From the NCBI GenBank assembly GCA_016748015.1, contig JAAOMT010000040.1, forward strand, positions 694,028 to 758,027: a stretch of 64,000 nucleotides of DNA, read 5' to 3'. Source of the DNA: Geosiphon pyriformis. Taxonomy: Eukaryota; Glomeromycota; Glomeromycetes; Archaeosporales; Geosiphonaceae. A program made the translations under genes and the position numbers. Positions 37,081 through 50,300 of the stretch are shown piece after piece. Numbering within the stretch: position 1 is the stretch's first letter; each line of letters opens with the position of its first letter. The notes below the pieces were generated by a model. The model ran no database searches. It saw nothing but the letters and a program-made list of their open reading frames with translations, and was not told the origin of the DNA.

Positions 37081-39293
37081 CTTAACACTTAATGTTTTGA
37101 CTAAGATTATGCTAATGATTGTATAAATGAATAACAGCTATAACTGGACTATTTTTCCTTCCAAGAAAATTCATCGTTTTTTTTTTAATGTGGATCTCGT
37201 TCTTTTCACTGTTTGCTAATTTAAAAAATTATAACAAACTATTAAGATTTTATTAAAAATTTGTTAAAATGGTTTTAAAAAAACTTTTGTAAAAATTAAA
37301 TAATATAATTATTTAAAAATCGTATTTATTATTGTAATTGCTTTTTAAAATACTAAATTTTTAAATATTTTACAAAATTAAAAGAGTGATATCATATTTT
37401 AAAAACAATAATCATTCAAAATATTCATAATAAACGACAAATTATTTTAGCTTTGAAAATTTGAAGTTAAACCATTTAAAATTACAATCAAGTTTATAAT
37501 TTTTCATTATAACTTTTTATCAAATTGATAATACAAATAAAAGTTTTGAATTATTAAAATAAATTTATTTTTTGAAACTTTTTTATTTACTAACGTATTT
37601 CATGTTAATTTATTCAAATTTGTTATTTGCACAATTAAAATTTTAGCAGCTTAAAAATAAAAACTTGTACACTTAATCATATATTTTAAACCAATTATTT
37701 GTTTTTATTTTAATTCTATAAACATTATAATATTTAATAATAATAAGATTAGATATTTTGAATTTAAAAATAATTATATTGAATAAAATAAATACAAACC
37801 AAATTTCAAAAAACTTTGATTTTTAATTAAATCTTTGAACAATTATAATTCATTCTTTAAAAAATTCATACAGTTATGTATCAAAAGCTGAAATAATAAA
37901 TAACAAGAAATTTAGTTTTAATTGTAATAAAATTTAAGTTACTGGGTTTGAAACTGTATTTTAAGAATTTAAATAACAAATATTATTTCAAGTTAAGAAT
38001 ATTTGACATATTTTTTATATAAAACCTTAACATATTTAAAGCAATTTTCATCAACTGTTACTTGTTAAATTGTTATTGATGTAATTGTTTTGATTGATAT
38101 CTAATTTTCTATTCATTATATGAATACTGCTTTTATTTTTTTCAAAGTAATTGATAACTATTTAATTTTTTTAAGCATAATACTATTTTTATAAATTTTT
38201 ATTTATTCTTACTTAAAGAGTTAATTTTCATTATTTTTTTGTGTATATTTACCATAAAATTTCTGCGTACAAATATTGTGCTTATTTTGATTTATTGTAC
38301 TCTTTTATATATAGTATTTTTTTTACAAGAAAAATGTATTATATCTAGAGTGTTTGAAACCACTTTTTATAATATATACAATTTTTTTTTTAGTTTATTG
38401 TAAGCATATTTTTAACCGTATAAATATTTAAAAATAAATAAAAAATTCAAAACATTAATGATAAACCATATTCAGACTGATTTTGAATTTATTTCATCAA
38501 TTCAATTTAGAAAATATTTAAATGCTGTTCAAATCAAAAAAAATAAGCCATTTCTTTATTTGGGATTGATAAAAGATAATATTATTAAAAAAATTGGTGC
38601 ACATAAAAAGTTATGCCAAAAATTAAATTTGAAAATGACAAAATAATTATTAAAATAACCGATGATATTGGAAATTTTTGTAAAATTGATGAATAAATGC
38701 TATAATTTGAAGAAACATAATTTACATTTAAATAATTAATAAAAAATAATAATTTTAATTAATCAATGTCCATTAAAACTCAACCTTTTTTTTAAAAAAA
38801 AACCAGTCTGGAATTGAATAGGCTGTATTAAATTTTTCCCATTAATCTTTGGATGGTTAATACCACAAATTTCTTAATTCAAAAACAGGATTGTCACAAT
38901 CATTTTTGCACTCAATTATTAATTCACATTAACACGAAATAATATTGGGAAAATAAAGCTCAGTAAGTTTTGACCTGGCTTGCTAAATAAAATTCTAATT
39001 TTCTTGTTTTTGGGTCAATCGGTTTTATAGAAATACTTGGAAATTTTAGGACCTACAAAAAATATCAGACAAGTTTGGCATTATTTTAACGGAAAAATCA
39101 TGGCCATCACATGAAAACAAAAGATTAGCTTGATAAATATTTAAAGTAATATTGACAAGATTTGAAACAATTGGTTCCATATAAATGAAAAAGCTTCTCA
39201 GTGATCAAACTATAGAAATGAAGGTTTGAGTTATTGCTTTGTTCCTTCTCATTTTTCTTTCCCCCGATTTTGAAAATTTTATTAGAAAAAAAA
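37081..39293. other. AT-rich intergenic region before the MFS gene
   Basis: Mostly A/T-rich and featureless, apart from a 62-codon frame at 38458-38646 (separate entry). The last few hundred bases should contain the promoter of the MFS gene at 39294. Confidence 0.45.
38458..38646 (+). CDS. possible small protein or relic with a GIY-YIG-like turn
   Basis: A 62-codon frame with ATG. The stretch KPFLYLGLIKDNIIKKIG resembles the Y-hydrophobic-G to K-I-G layout of T5orf172/GIY-YIG-type domains. The remaining domain is missing; similar residues continue in another frame after 38646, so this may be a relic rather than a gene. Embedded in AT-rich sequence with no promoter evidence. Low confidence. 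Confidence 0.2.
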   Translation: MINHIQTDFEFISSIQFRKYLNAVQIKKNKPFLYLGLIKDNIIKKIGAHKKLCQKLNLKMTK

Positions 39294-41572
39294 ATGGAAA
39301 AACATCACCAATATTCAAACGATGATGACAGTGACCATTTCGGGCGAACTAATAAGAAGGAAACACTAACCGAGTTTCTAAGATCAACCCAATTTGACTC
39401 ATCCTCCAAGAATGAGCCAAATTTCACTCAGATACAAGAAGATACGCGCCTTTTGGACAAAAATTTGAGACGGAAACTCGATTGGCGTATAGTACCTATT
39501 ACTACTTCGATCTATTTTTTGTGTTATTTAGATAGGTTGGTTGGCGCTCGTTGACGTGTTCAATGAAATAAAAAAATGATTTGAACATTTTGTGGGTTGG
39601 TTCATTCAAATCATAAATTTATATATTTAATGTCGTCCTGCAATTTTTTCATTTTGGTTTAAATGAAACTCCAACAGAGTAAATGTTGGTAATGCAAAGT
39701 TAGCCAACCTTGAAGATGATTTAAATTTAACAAAAGACCAGTTCAATATTGCGCTAAGTATCTATTATGTGTGAGTTAATCTGCTGTCTCTTCTGACATC
39801 CTCAAAATCTCTATTCGCTAATTTAATATTTAATTAAAAAAATAAAGCGGGGCTCTTCTCGTGGAGGTATTTCCAAAGTATTCCAATAAATGATCATTAT
39901 TCTATTAAAACAATTCCTTAATCATATTTCTCCGTAGATTCCTTTCAACATATTACTTATAAAGGCAGGTCCAACAATTTGGCGTGAGTTTAAATGTATT
40001 CGTTTTTGATGAGATTTTTTGAGAAGTTTAACTTGTAATATTTTTGTTTTTCTCTGAATTATTTAGTCTCAACATTGATGTTTTCATGGGGAGTAGTGAC
40101 CACAATGATGTCGTTGGTAAATGGATTTAAATAATCATTTAGGTGTCGTTCAATTTTCTCAACGTCTGCTTAACAAGCATTTTTTTATCGAAGGTAACAA
40201 ATATAAATGGCCTCCTAACTGCAAGGTTCTTTCTCGGTATAGCCGAGGGTGGCTTGTTTCCGGGCATTGTATATTTCTTGACTCTCTGGTATAAACGCTG
40301 TGAACACAATTTAAGAATTGGACTTTTCTTTTCTGGTGCTTCTCTTGCGGGAGCAGCTGGTGGTCTGCTAGCATATGCTATTATGCAATTAGATGGACTA
40401 GCTGGTTTCCATTCTTGGCAATTGGTAAAGGAGGTTACATTAAGATACTTTCCAGATGATTTATGTGACTTTATGACTTTCCTCTTTTTTATGAAAACCT
40501 CTAGATTTTCCTTTTCGAAGGCCTATTGACTATTTTGATGGCCTGCGCCGGATTTTTTGTGATCCCTAGTTCACCAACCAAGATATCTTGGCTAACTCCA
40601 GAGGAACAAAAATATGCAGCTCAAAGAATGAAGAATGATGATGGCCAAGGTCATATTACCAAATTCCAAAAAGCTCACGTCTTGGATGCATTCAAAGATT
40701 GGGTAAATTTATCTGGGAGATTAACCTTTTGCTTTCACTTTAGGTCTTAATCTAGCTAATCAATATAAACAACCCACAGAAAATATATCTTACATTTATC
40801 GCGCAAACTGGAACTATGATCTCCGTCGCCTCTTTTTCTTTTTTCTTACCATCAATTATAAAAGGGCTTGGATTTTTTGACGGTATACATTAAACAAGTT
40901 AATATCTTCTTAAAAGTATGTTTGCTAAAATTCTCAAAATTTGGGTACTAGTAACTGCCCAACTCCTCACCATCCCACCATACGTATGTGGACTTATTAC
41001 GACTGTCTTGATCGCTATATATTCAGACCGTAAATGTCTACGCAGTCCTTTTATTATTTTTGGAACGATTTTGGCGGCCTTTGGTTATATTCTTCTAATT
41101 TTTCTCGACTCAATCCCAGGTAAATTGCGAAATTTAGCAGCCTGCAAATTATTTAGTATCAAATTACTCATATTTAAATGTTGTATTCACAGGAAAATAT
41201 GTGGCTGCATGCCTTGTTATTAGTGGTAGTTTCCCCTCTATAGCAACAACGGCAACATTTGTTTCCAATAATTTTGCTCCACATGTAAAACGAGCAGTAT
41301 GTATCGGAATAATGGCGGCAGGATCTAATTTAGGTGGTATTATAGGGGGCCAAATTTATCGTAAAGCTGATGAACCTCGCTATTTGGTCGGTCATACGAT
41401 TGCGGCCTCGTCTCTTGGAATATCATTGATTTCTACAGTTCTTTTACTCTTTTATTTCATGCATATCAATAAGATCAAACGTGAGAATCCAGAAAAAATT
41501 CTTCAAATGTTGAGTGAAGAAGAAATTAAAAATTTGGGAGATAGACATCCAGGATTTATTTATACATATTGA
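39294..41572 (+). CDS. MFS permease, anion:cation symporter type (allantoate/organic-anion permease-like)
   Basis: Integral plasma-membrane transporter with about 12 helices and a 517-residue deduced protein. Exons by hand: 39294-39535, 39678-39770, 39848-39866, 39938-39983, 40067-40116, 40194-40424, 40505-40702, 40756-40882, 40952-41119, 41193-41572, all in frame. Recognised blocks: LRRKLDWRIVP then LCYLDR, followed by NVGNAKL (helix 1 and loop), RFFLGIAEGGLFPGIVYFLT (helix 4), FEGLLTILM, LTPEEQ, QLLTIPPYV and YSDR, the signature layout of the Dal5/Tna1-type family. These carry allantoate, nicotinate, pantothenate or similar anions with protons; the substrate of this copy cannot be told from sequence. 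The N-terminal tail (residues 1-70) is polar and cytosolic. The third exon is only 19 nt. Confidence 0.87.
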
Positions 41573-42827
41573 TTTCAAGTGTGATACCTTCTAATTTTAC
41601 AAGCTAATAGTGAGAAAACTTTGAGGGTATATTTTAATTTTAATTTTCGAAGAGATTTTAAAGTTTTGTACTAGATTCATAATATTTCAAAAACAATTAA
41701 AAAGTTTTCATTAAATAACCAATTGGTATTATTGCAGAAGCTTAAGCTTAAAAAACGTAAGATTAAAATAATTCTTAAAAAAACATGTGTAATCTTATTA
41801 TTCAATTTCCTCCATGAAAAAAATTTAGCACCTTAAAATATACTGCTCCTGAATCCTTAAAAACAAAGGCCATAAAAAGTGGAACAGCTATTAATCTGAC
41901 TTAATATTAAGCATACTTGATTTAAAATATAAAAAAGGTAAAAAGCTTAAAAAATAGCTTTACAACCTATTAAACTTTACATGGAAGGAATCGTTGTATA
42001 CAAAATGATTGCAAATTTTTCTACCAAAAACTACTTAAAAAGGTTTGCCAAGAATTTATAAATAAATAAATATTATTATCTGACAACAATGAACATAATT
42101 AAATTCGATTCCTAACATAGACTTTAGCGTGCAATATCAATATTTTAACTTTATTTAAAAACAAAAATAAATTCAAAAGATCATAAAGTTTTCTGCGCCT
42201 CCTGGGTTTCTCTTTCATAAGCTATTTTTTATATTTTAAGATTTTAAATCTAGTTTCCAAAATGAAAATGAAATAAAATTTTATGGTGTGCAAGTTTTCA
42301 ATATACATTTTTACTTTTTCAAAAAAATAAATTTGAAGTGAAAAAAATTATTATTTTTTCAAAAATCTCCATGTTTCAATTAGAGTTACATATTTTTTAA
42401 ATACTTTTAAAATTTCAGAATTTAGGTTTCTTCAGAATTTAAATCAAGATTATCAAGACAAGTTTTATTTGCTTCAAAATTTGAATATTAAACTTTTTAA
42501 AGTAAGCTTCAATAAATGTGTTATTTCAAAAAACAATTTTTGCTTTATATAAATTTCTTTGGTTGAATTATTTTAAATAGATATTTGGGATATTTTAAAA
42601 TAATTCCTTTAATAAATATTTTTAAAATTTAAAATTTTGAATACAGCCCCCATTAAACTTGGGTATATTTGAAGTAATATTAAGAGAGACTTTCACTTGA
42701 ATTTTTAAATATATTTTGGCAAAACCACTTTTTTGTAAAATTAATAGTTTTGTTAAACATTTGTTTTAGAAAGGTATTAAAATATACAAAATCGCAACTT
42801 GCATATTACTAAATCTTATCAAGAGAT

Positions 42828-42844
42828 TATAGATAGATAGATAA

Positions 42845-42886
<42 letters not shown>

Positions 42887-42887
42887 C
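42828..42887. repeat. (ATAG)n microsatellite
   Basis: About 15 units of a four-base motif with one interrupted unit near 42841. Confidence 0.95.
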
Positions 42888-43584
42888 CTTTTCCAATTTT
42901 GAAATTCATAAATCGGGATCATTTTTTAATAAAGAAGTGGAATATTGTGTTATTAGATGTCATTTCTTAAAACTTGTAAATTTTAAAAATTCCTTCAAAT
43001 AATCTATAATTATATATTCACCATAAATAATTTGACAGACGTTGAACAGTTACTGAAAGTCTAAGAGTGGCTGAGATATATAAAAATTAATCAGAGGCGT
43101 GAAAAAATTCATAAAGAAATATTGGTGAAACTTTTTAATTCATTTTAGATTTTGAAATTTAACCATTATCCAAGGAAACAGACCATTTTTAAGACTGTTA
43201 AAAAAATTTTCGTCTGATAAAATTTACTTATGAAATTTATTAATTAATATTTTTTTCTTTGGTTACAAGTTTTAAAGTAGAAAAAAATCCTAATTCACTT
43301 ATTAAATTGATTTACAAACTCAACCACTAAATTTGAAAGTAGGCTTCCTGAACAATTTTATCACACACCTATCATATTATTAGACATTGATGAAGTACTA
43401 TATAGATTAAGCCTTCTGCTAGAAAATATGTTGCATCTTTTTGAATTTCTTCATTTTTCACGATTTTTAAATTATTTCTTTTAAAAAAAAAATAAATGCT
43501 CACAAAAACTTTAGCAGACTTTGCTTCAGTACAGTATAGTAAATTTAAAATTGATCATTTTAATCAAACATGTGTTATATGATG

Positions 43585-43621
<37 letters not shown>
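43585..43621. repeat. (AAT)n microsatellite
   Basis: About 12 uninterrupted trinucleotide units preceded by GATGAT. Confidence 0.95.
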
Positions 43622-43622
<1 letters not shown>

Positions 43623-43944
43623 TGATCATTCTATTTTAACCAATGAATTAATTTATATAAAATATATGTCATTAGTATTCCATTTTTCTCAATAAGCGAA
43701 AAATATTACATCATTTATTTCTGAGTTTACCTAAAAGAGTTAATGGAGCTAAAAGCACTAAAATAATAACAGTTTATTTAGTAAAAATGTGATGAATTTA
43801 ATGATGATAATTTATTATGAGGATGTGTATCATCTGCCAGAAATATAATCAGAATTGTTTCAACTGTACGCGCAATCTTACCTTTGAACCCCCTGCTTGC
43901 TAAGAAAATGCTTGAAAATTTTAACGTCTTTCTCAATTTTTAAA

Positions 43945-44742
43945 ATGTTATCTACCACAAATTTTTATCACCTTGACCCTAAAGAATCTGAATATATTAT
44001 AGTTCAAAAAAAATTTAAACAAACTCTTCCATCCATTCAAATTTATGGTATTCTAAAATTGCAAATGCCAAAATATTTAGTCGAGAGGCACGAAACATAC
44101 AAGCGTGAAACCGTTGGATCTTTACATCAAATGTTTCATGGTACTTCATTACTATGTGATCCTCAAAAGATTTTGCGACAACAAGAACTCTGTTCTAATT
44201 CTAGTTGTGGAACATGTGGAATTGTAAGATACGGGAATCTCCTTTCAAAGTTGAGACCAAATAGTCCAGGTAGCTAATAATTTTATTTTTCAAATTATTC
44301 AATTCATAACGGTGGAGGAAAACAATAAGAATCTTAAAATTTTTATAGATAGTTATTTATGGTTTGCCGAACACGCCTCAATTTCACTCGATTATTGCAA
44401 AGGCCCATCTCTACGGAAATCCTCAGATTTAAAAGCCATGTTTTTAACTGATGTCCTCGTATTGAATTGGTTTTCTGGACTTATTAACGGGAGGACTACT
44501 TTTATCAATAACGAATCTGTATGTGATTTCGAAACTGCTTTTTAATCTTTTTTGTTTTTTGTTCAGAGAGCTCATATTTCTCTTATAAATTATAGGCACA
44601 TTTGCCTCGTTTTTTGGTTATTTTCAAAACCTGAAAAGTCTTTGCCCTGTCTAGGTTACTTTTGGACGGGGACTCAGTAAATGACGAGGAGTTTATTGCT
44701 ACACAAAATCTTTTCAAGCAGATATTGGCAAAGTTTGATTAA
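43945..44742 (+). CDS. small PARP catalytic-domain protein
   Basis: ADP-ribosyltransferase-fold protein, predicted to transfer ADP-ribose from NAD. Exon 1 (43945-44269) has a typical core: YLVERHETYKRE, then MFHGTSLLCDP with the catalytic-site His of the H-Y-E triad, then SSCGTCGIVRYGN. Exon 2 (44349-44518) continues DSYLWFAEHASISLDYCKG, against the YFA-x-x-AS-x-S-x-x-Y motif of the family, and MFLTDVLV. The 3' part reads GDSVNDEEFIATQNLFKQIL to a stop at 44742, where the EE is in the place of the catalytic Glu. The final intron is uncertain: an exon starting near 44571 with a short intron at about 44616-44653 restores the frame. The usual triad Tyr appears as Trp. No other domain is seen. 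The start ATG at 43945 is the first in frame, and an upstream exon is possible. Confidence 0.62.
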
Positions 44743-45340
44743 ATTTTTTCCAGGAAAAATAAATGGTTCTTGGAGCTCAATTTTATAATAAGTATTTGTA
44801 TTATTTTCAAAAAAAAAATTTCATCGAGTTGAACAAAATATTTTATCTAAATTGGAAAATTTGCATATTGTATCGTGACCATTTTCAAAAACTTTATGAT
44901 TTATGCACTAATTTATCGATTCGAATAATTGCTTAGTAGAAATAACTGGATATGGATTTTAAATGTTGCTTTATGAAATTTAAAATTTGATTTAAATGGG
45001 GGGGAGGAATTTTTTTTTGCTAAATGTACAAAAGATGTTTAATGGTTAACCAGTCGTTTTTATTATTATGAAGAGTTTTTCAATTGACCGAGAAGGCCAT
45101 TTTGGCTCGTAGATAATTCAAAAAGAAACTTGAAAATTTAAAAAAGCAATCATTTTATGTAATTATTATTTGTTTTTCTCAAGAATATTACTAATTTGTT
45201 TCTTTTTTTTTTAAGTATAAAAAAAAATTGGAAATATTTGTTATATTATTAAAATTTAATTTAATTAAACAAAATTGATACAAAGTTATAAAACTGCAAA
45301 ATAAATATTTATTCTGATTAATCTAATGATGATGATAATG

Positions 45341-45393
<53 letters not shown>

Positions 45394-45718
45394 TTCTAAA
45401 TTCTAAATTATTTTATATATTATTTAATAAAATTATAAAATATTAAATGAAGTTGTTTTTTTTTGAATCTTTATTTTAAATTAATACCAAAAATTTACTT
45501 TAATTATTTTATCACAATATTTTTCTTATTAAATAACAATTTCTTATTCAAAAATCCTTTTTATTCTAATCCCTAAAAATTTCATTTCTCTTCTTTATTC
45601 ATTAAAAGACAATAAATTTTAAAAATATATTTTTATATTCCAATTTTATTTTGGAGATTTATCTCAATAATGTTATTTTTATGATTTGATAATGTATAAC
45701 TAAAAATATTTTATTTGT
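44743..45718. other. intergenic region between convergent PARP-like and lipase-like genes
   Basis: AT-rich 3' flanks of two convergent genes. Holds the long trinucleotide repeat at 45327-45393. No further gene is seen. Confidence 0.5.
45327..45393. repeat. (AAT)n microsatellite
   Basis: About 18 nearly perfect trinucleotide units after a GATGATGATAATGATA lead-in. Confidence 0.95.
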
Positions 45719-47363
45719 TTAGTCCTCCTTTTCTTCTAAAGCAGGACAAATCATCATGTAACTGAAATAAGGCCCAAAATGTGTTAATTCAGCTTCCCCT
45801 CTAACATTTGTAATTAATGAACTACATTCCTAAAAAACAATGAGAATGCGTGATTAATAGTTGAATCAAGAAAAACTTGAATCAGGGAATTTGATTTAAT
45901 TGATACCTCTGACTCATCCCGATACCCATTTTCCTTGTCACCAATCCATTGACCGTGGCACTCAAATACGTCCATGGTGTAGCAATCACATGAAGGAGAT
46001 ATCCAATATTCAGTTTCATGATGCAAATAGCCCGTTTCACCTGTCCTTGCTGGGAATTGTGGCACATAGTCATCGTGATTTGTTATTCTATATATGACAA
46101 GTGATTGTTTCTTTAAATATTTGGCAAAGGTTCGGTCACCCATACGTGGAGCCCCGTATGTATAAACTGATATATTTTCCTTGGATAACTTTTCATATTC
46201 TTTAAGTTTAAGCGCCGCAAGTACCGCCCAAACTAATGAAATTATTAAGAAATCTCAAATTTAGAATGTGATTTTAAAAACCAACATGAAAAAATTAACT
46301 CACCTCCAGCCGATCCATGCCCTACAACACTTATTTTGTTTGATTGCTTGACAAAAGCCCTCATTTTATCATAAATCTTTATCCAAACATTGATAAAATC
46401 AATATAGAACTTTGCATCAACCTTGCCAAACTCTTCATTATTATTGAGATAGGCATAGGAATTTTCTCTTTGAGACCATTCCCATTTCGTCATAAACTTT
46501 GCTTGAAAATAAAGGATCATTTCTGATTGAATTGTAGTTACTTGTGCTAGAATTTTTTTTAAAATATAATGAATAGTGCAAAAAGTATATACCGAAATAC
46601 AGAATTTATTCTAGACTTTACCATATACAGGACCTCCATAAATTCCATCGGTCAATTTGTCCTCAGGTAAATGTAGACAGTAAGCTTTTTGAGCAAAATA
46701 TGCGTATCGTTTAAAAGCTTCTAGTAATTTGTTATTTGTTACCATCAATGAATAACCAGAAGATAGTAATGGTTTTGATGATTTTCTGCTTTCACTCAAA
46801 ATCTGAGGCATTTTATGAGTAAATTTTTGGCTTATTTTTCTTTTTAAATTTATGCTAGGGTTGTCACTTGAGTTTATCCAATTAATTTTTGAACGAGTCC
46901 CTTGTCTGTAACTATATGTGAATTTGATAGGAACTTGAAAATGATGACTTGATGGATTTTTTCGAGTATTTTTTAGATTTTGGCTGCATTTTAAGGGTAC
47001 TACTTTGAGCAAGTTAGTCTTTTTTGGATTAATGAAGATGGTAGAATTTAAAAAATTGCATAGAGAACTCAAGTTTTCATTATTAAGAATAGCTTTTCCC
47101 AAAAAATTTTTAAAATTTCTAAGAGTCAAGGGAAAAGTAGTTGTATTAATTTGTTCGTGGCTAGCTGTGTGAAAATTTTCTTTTTGATCTTTCCCGTTAT
47201 CACGTCGGAATAAATGTTGTTGAACACCGAGAGGAATTTGTTTTGCCATCATATGTGCTACAATTACTGCCATCCACGAGATTAATAAAAATTTCTTGAG
47301 ATGATTAATCGAAAAATGAAGCCTTGATTTCCTGAAAGAAATTCTAAAAGAATATTGACACAT
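45719..47363 (-). CDS. class-3 lipase-like protein A with altered nucleophile elbow, N-terminal anchor
   Basis: 473 residues deduced from exons 47363-46622, 46546-46304, 46232-45907 and 45829-45719, all GT-AG and in frame. Residues about 24-40 are hydrophobic behind a Lys/Arg-rich start (signal anchor, type II). A long linker of about 190 residues follows. The lipase core begins at YAYFAQKAYCL. The expected FRGT oxyanion segment reads FQAKF, then KWEWS. The elbow reads VVGHGSAGVW (about 46320-46300 and across the intron), with Gly at the nucleophile position and Ser one residue later. VYTYGAPRMGD and ITNHDDYVPQFP (Asp of the triad), GYLHHETEYWI, and finally LTHFGPYF (His of the triad) are intact. 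It therefore resembles secreted or anchored fungal lipases without their catalytic serine. Paralogues B and C share its intron positions. Confidence 0.8.
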
Positions 47364-50300
47364 TAGTAAATTTTTATTTGGCTATTCCAAAGATGCGTAA
47401 TTTGGCACAATCTTTTCGATATTTGATTAAACCTTGGAACAAATTTCTAAATGTCACCATACCTTGCTACTAGTGAAACGTTTGTCCGCGAGTGTAAAGA
47501 TATGAGGATAATCTATTTTAACTGGTTTTTTCAACCATTTTTTCATGGAGCCAAGTAAATAAAGGATAAAACTTTTAAGTTTTAAACAACAAAAAATTAT
47601 GATCATCGATAATGTGATGGTTGTTATCAAGAATATATTTCAATCTTTTATTTGAATAAAAATCCTCCAGCCCTTTATAATTCAATTTAACCTATCCTTT
47701 TTGAATGTGAAGTTCCATGATATTTATTTAGTTTGAGAGATAAGAAAGAAGTATATTTTACTTAACATAATTTTTTCAACTAAAAGAATATCAGATATCC
47801 TTTGAACAAAGAGAATTAAATATTTTGTCGATTGAGTAGATGGAGTATTTTTTTGAAATTTTAAAAATCATCAAATCTCAAGGAATTAAAAAGTTATGGC
47901 TTAACCACTAATATGAAATGATTGGATTAAAAAAGAAAAAGCTATCAAAACCAAAGTCTTGAACAAATTCTTTTTGTATTGATTGCACAATCCAAAACAT
48001 TATCTCTAAAAAAAAAAAAAATTTAGGGCCAGAAATCTATTTGATTAAATTGTCAAGTTCAAATTTTTTTATTTTAATAATTTTATTTATCTTATCATCA
48101 AGAGTAGTTATTTTTAGTAAAAAAATTGTTCATCTGATTGATTGACTCTTTTCAATAAATATATTATGAACTTTAAAATTATATAAAAACATGATTGAAA
48201 TCAAAATTAAAAAATTTTTTTTTCCATCTAAAGTGTAAATTTTTATTACTTTTGTTATCAAAATCTAAAATTCAACAAATTATTGTGATTCTTAAACTTG
48301 ATTTTTTGAAGATTGATTTTTATTATTATTATTATTACTTATTTCATTATATTCAGAACTTTATATATTTTCAATTCAATTTTCTTGTGATCAACTCATC
48401 TTGTTTACAATGTTATCCATAACTTTGTTCCAAATAAATGAAAATACCATCAATTTGATATTATTTCTATACCAACTATATTACTGTTAAAAATCTAATT
48501 CATTGGCAAAGATTTCTAAAATAAATATTCTACTTAACTTATTCCTTCCAAATTACGAAATTTGAATTAGAATTTGAGCTTCTGTATTTAATTGTCAGTT
48601 ATATCTTCAGAAATTTTATATTAACAAAAATTTTCAATTTTCTAAAAAATTTGAATAAATAGCACGTTGTCGAAATTAGCACGAACGACACCGTATTAAG
48701 TATGTAATCCTGCTCATTTTTCAGTATTTTTTTGGGACGAGTAATATTTTATTCTAGAAATCAAACGAGACTCTTTTTTCAATTTTTACGTCGATTAAAT
48801 GTGAATATATTCAACTGTTTCTCTATTACGCAAGTTCCTAATTAACGCTTACTGTTAAACAGACGTAAGAGTAATGATAGTTACTATTTAAAAAAAGGTT
48901 TGATAAATTATATCTGGTGTTTTAGATATCTTTCTCAGATGTTCACACATTTTCCAAAAAAAACCACTTTCAAGAATAATCTAAATCCCAATGAGAGATT
49001 GACAAATTTTGAAGTTTACTTATCATGTAAATAAGGCTCCCTTAAAGATGAAATATTTTGTAAAATTTGAATTCCTCAAAGTAGTCCCCTTTGGCAACAT
49101 TATTTAAGCTAAATTTATTTAGTCAAGGCTAAAATAGATAGCTTTACAAATTTCATTATACTTATATTAAAGCACTTAATTTTTGAAAGAAAAATTCAAA
49201 TATTAGAATTAAACAAGTGTTGAAAAATTTTTAAGAAAATTGTCAAGATATGAAAACCTCTTGAATTTTCTATTTTAAATTCTCAATTGGAAAAGGAAAA
49301 TATAAATGTTTTGGAATAAAATAAAGCTGAATATGATATTTGAAGAAAATAGTGAAACAAGTTTGTAATAAAATTCCATATGTTTAACTACCTGATTAAA
49401 AAAATTTCTCAAGGTATTATTGTCATCAAATAAGTAATAAACGGGTAATGCAAAATGTTCTTATTTATTTATTGTTTATATATGCATTCCTAAAAATTGC
49501 ACGATTTTTTCTAAAAAAAGAAAATTTACTTTTTGAACAAAGAGTTACTTTAACATGATCAGGAAATAAAAAGTTTTGAATGATTTGGTGTAATTGCACA
49601 TCGTTTGGGATATATGATGATATTGATTATCTTTTGTATCGTAAACTTGAATTATTTTATATATAAGGGGATTTTTCGAAATTTGAATTCGAACTTAATC
49701 ACGGGACATTGGATATCCTTTTTAGTAAAGTTCAATGGAAAATCTATGTTTATATATATATATTTTTTACGGAATATCTCTAAAATCAACAAAGCAATAA
49801 CTAAAAAACAAATTGGATTTTTATTCATAAAGGGGACTGTGTAGGGCTTTTCCATTTTAGGAATTAACAGGTTTAAATTCTTTATTTTCTGCTTAATTTG
49901 CTTTCTTCTTTTAATTGATTTGTTGTCAAGCATATCATTTTGATTCATTTACAAAAAAGTTACATCTGTTATTCTCTTTTAAAATGTATAAAGAGATTAA
50001 GTTTAATACATAATATTTGACCATTATCTTTTAATGGAACGTGTCTAAATCAAAATTTTTTTTTGCTATTTATTAAAACTTTTGATTTCTGTTCACTGAT
50101 TTTTCAAGATAACCTGGATGTAGAGAAAAGTTCTCAAACATTTGATGTGGATCAATTTAGTGAAATTTGTATCTAGTAATAAATCCTAAAATCTTGTAAA
50201 AATATGCATTTGACACGAGTTTGGATTGGTAAATTGAAAAAGATCAAAAATTTTCTTGTCGTAAAAGTTAATCGATTAAAAATCAAAGATTTTAGAAAAT

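Larger units (their letters stand above)
41573..43944. other. AT-rich intergenic region with microsatellites
   Basis: No gene is seen. Contains the tetranucleotide array at 42828-42887 and the trinucleotide array at 43585-43621. The last few hundred bases may hold an upstream exon or the promoter of the PARP-like gene. Confidence 0.5.

Noticed and set aside
48195-48422. 75-codon hydrophobic frame
   Set aside because: Low-complexity translation of TTA/ATT-rich sequence.
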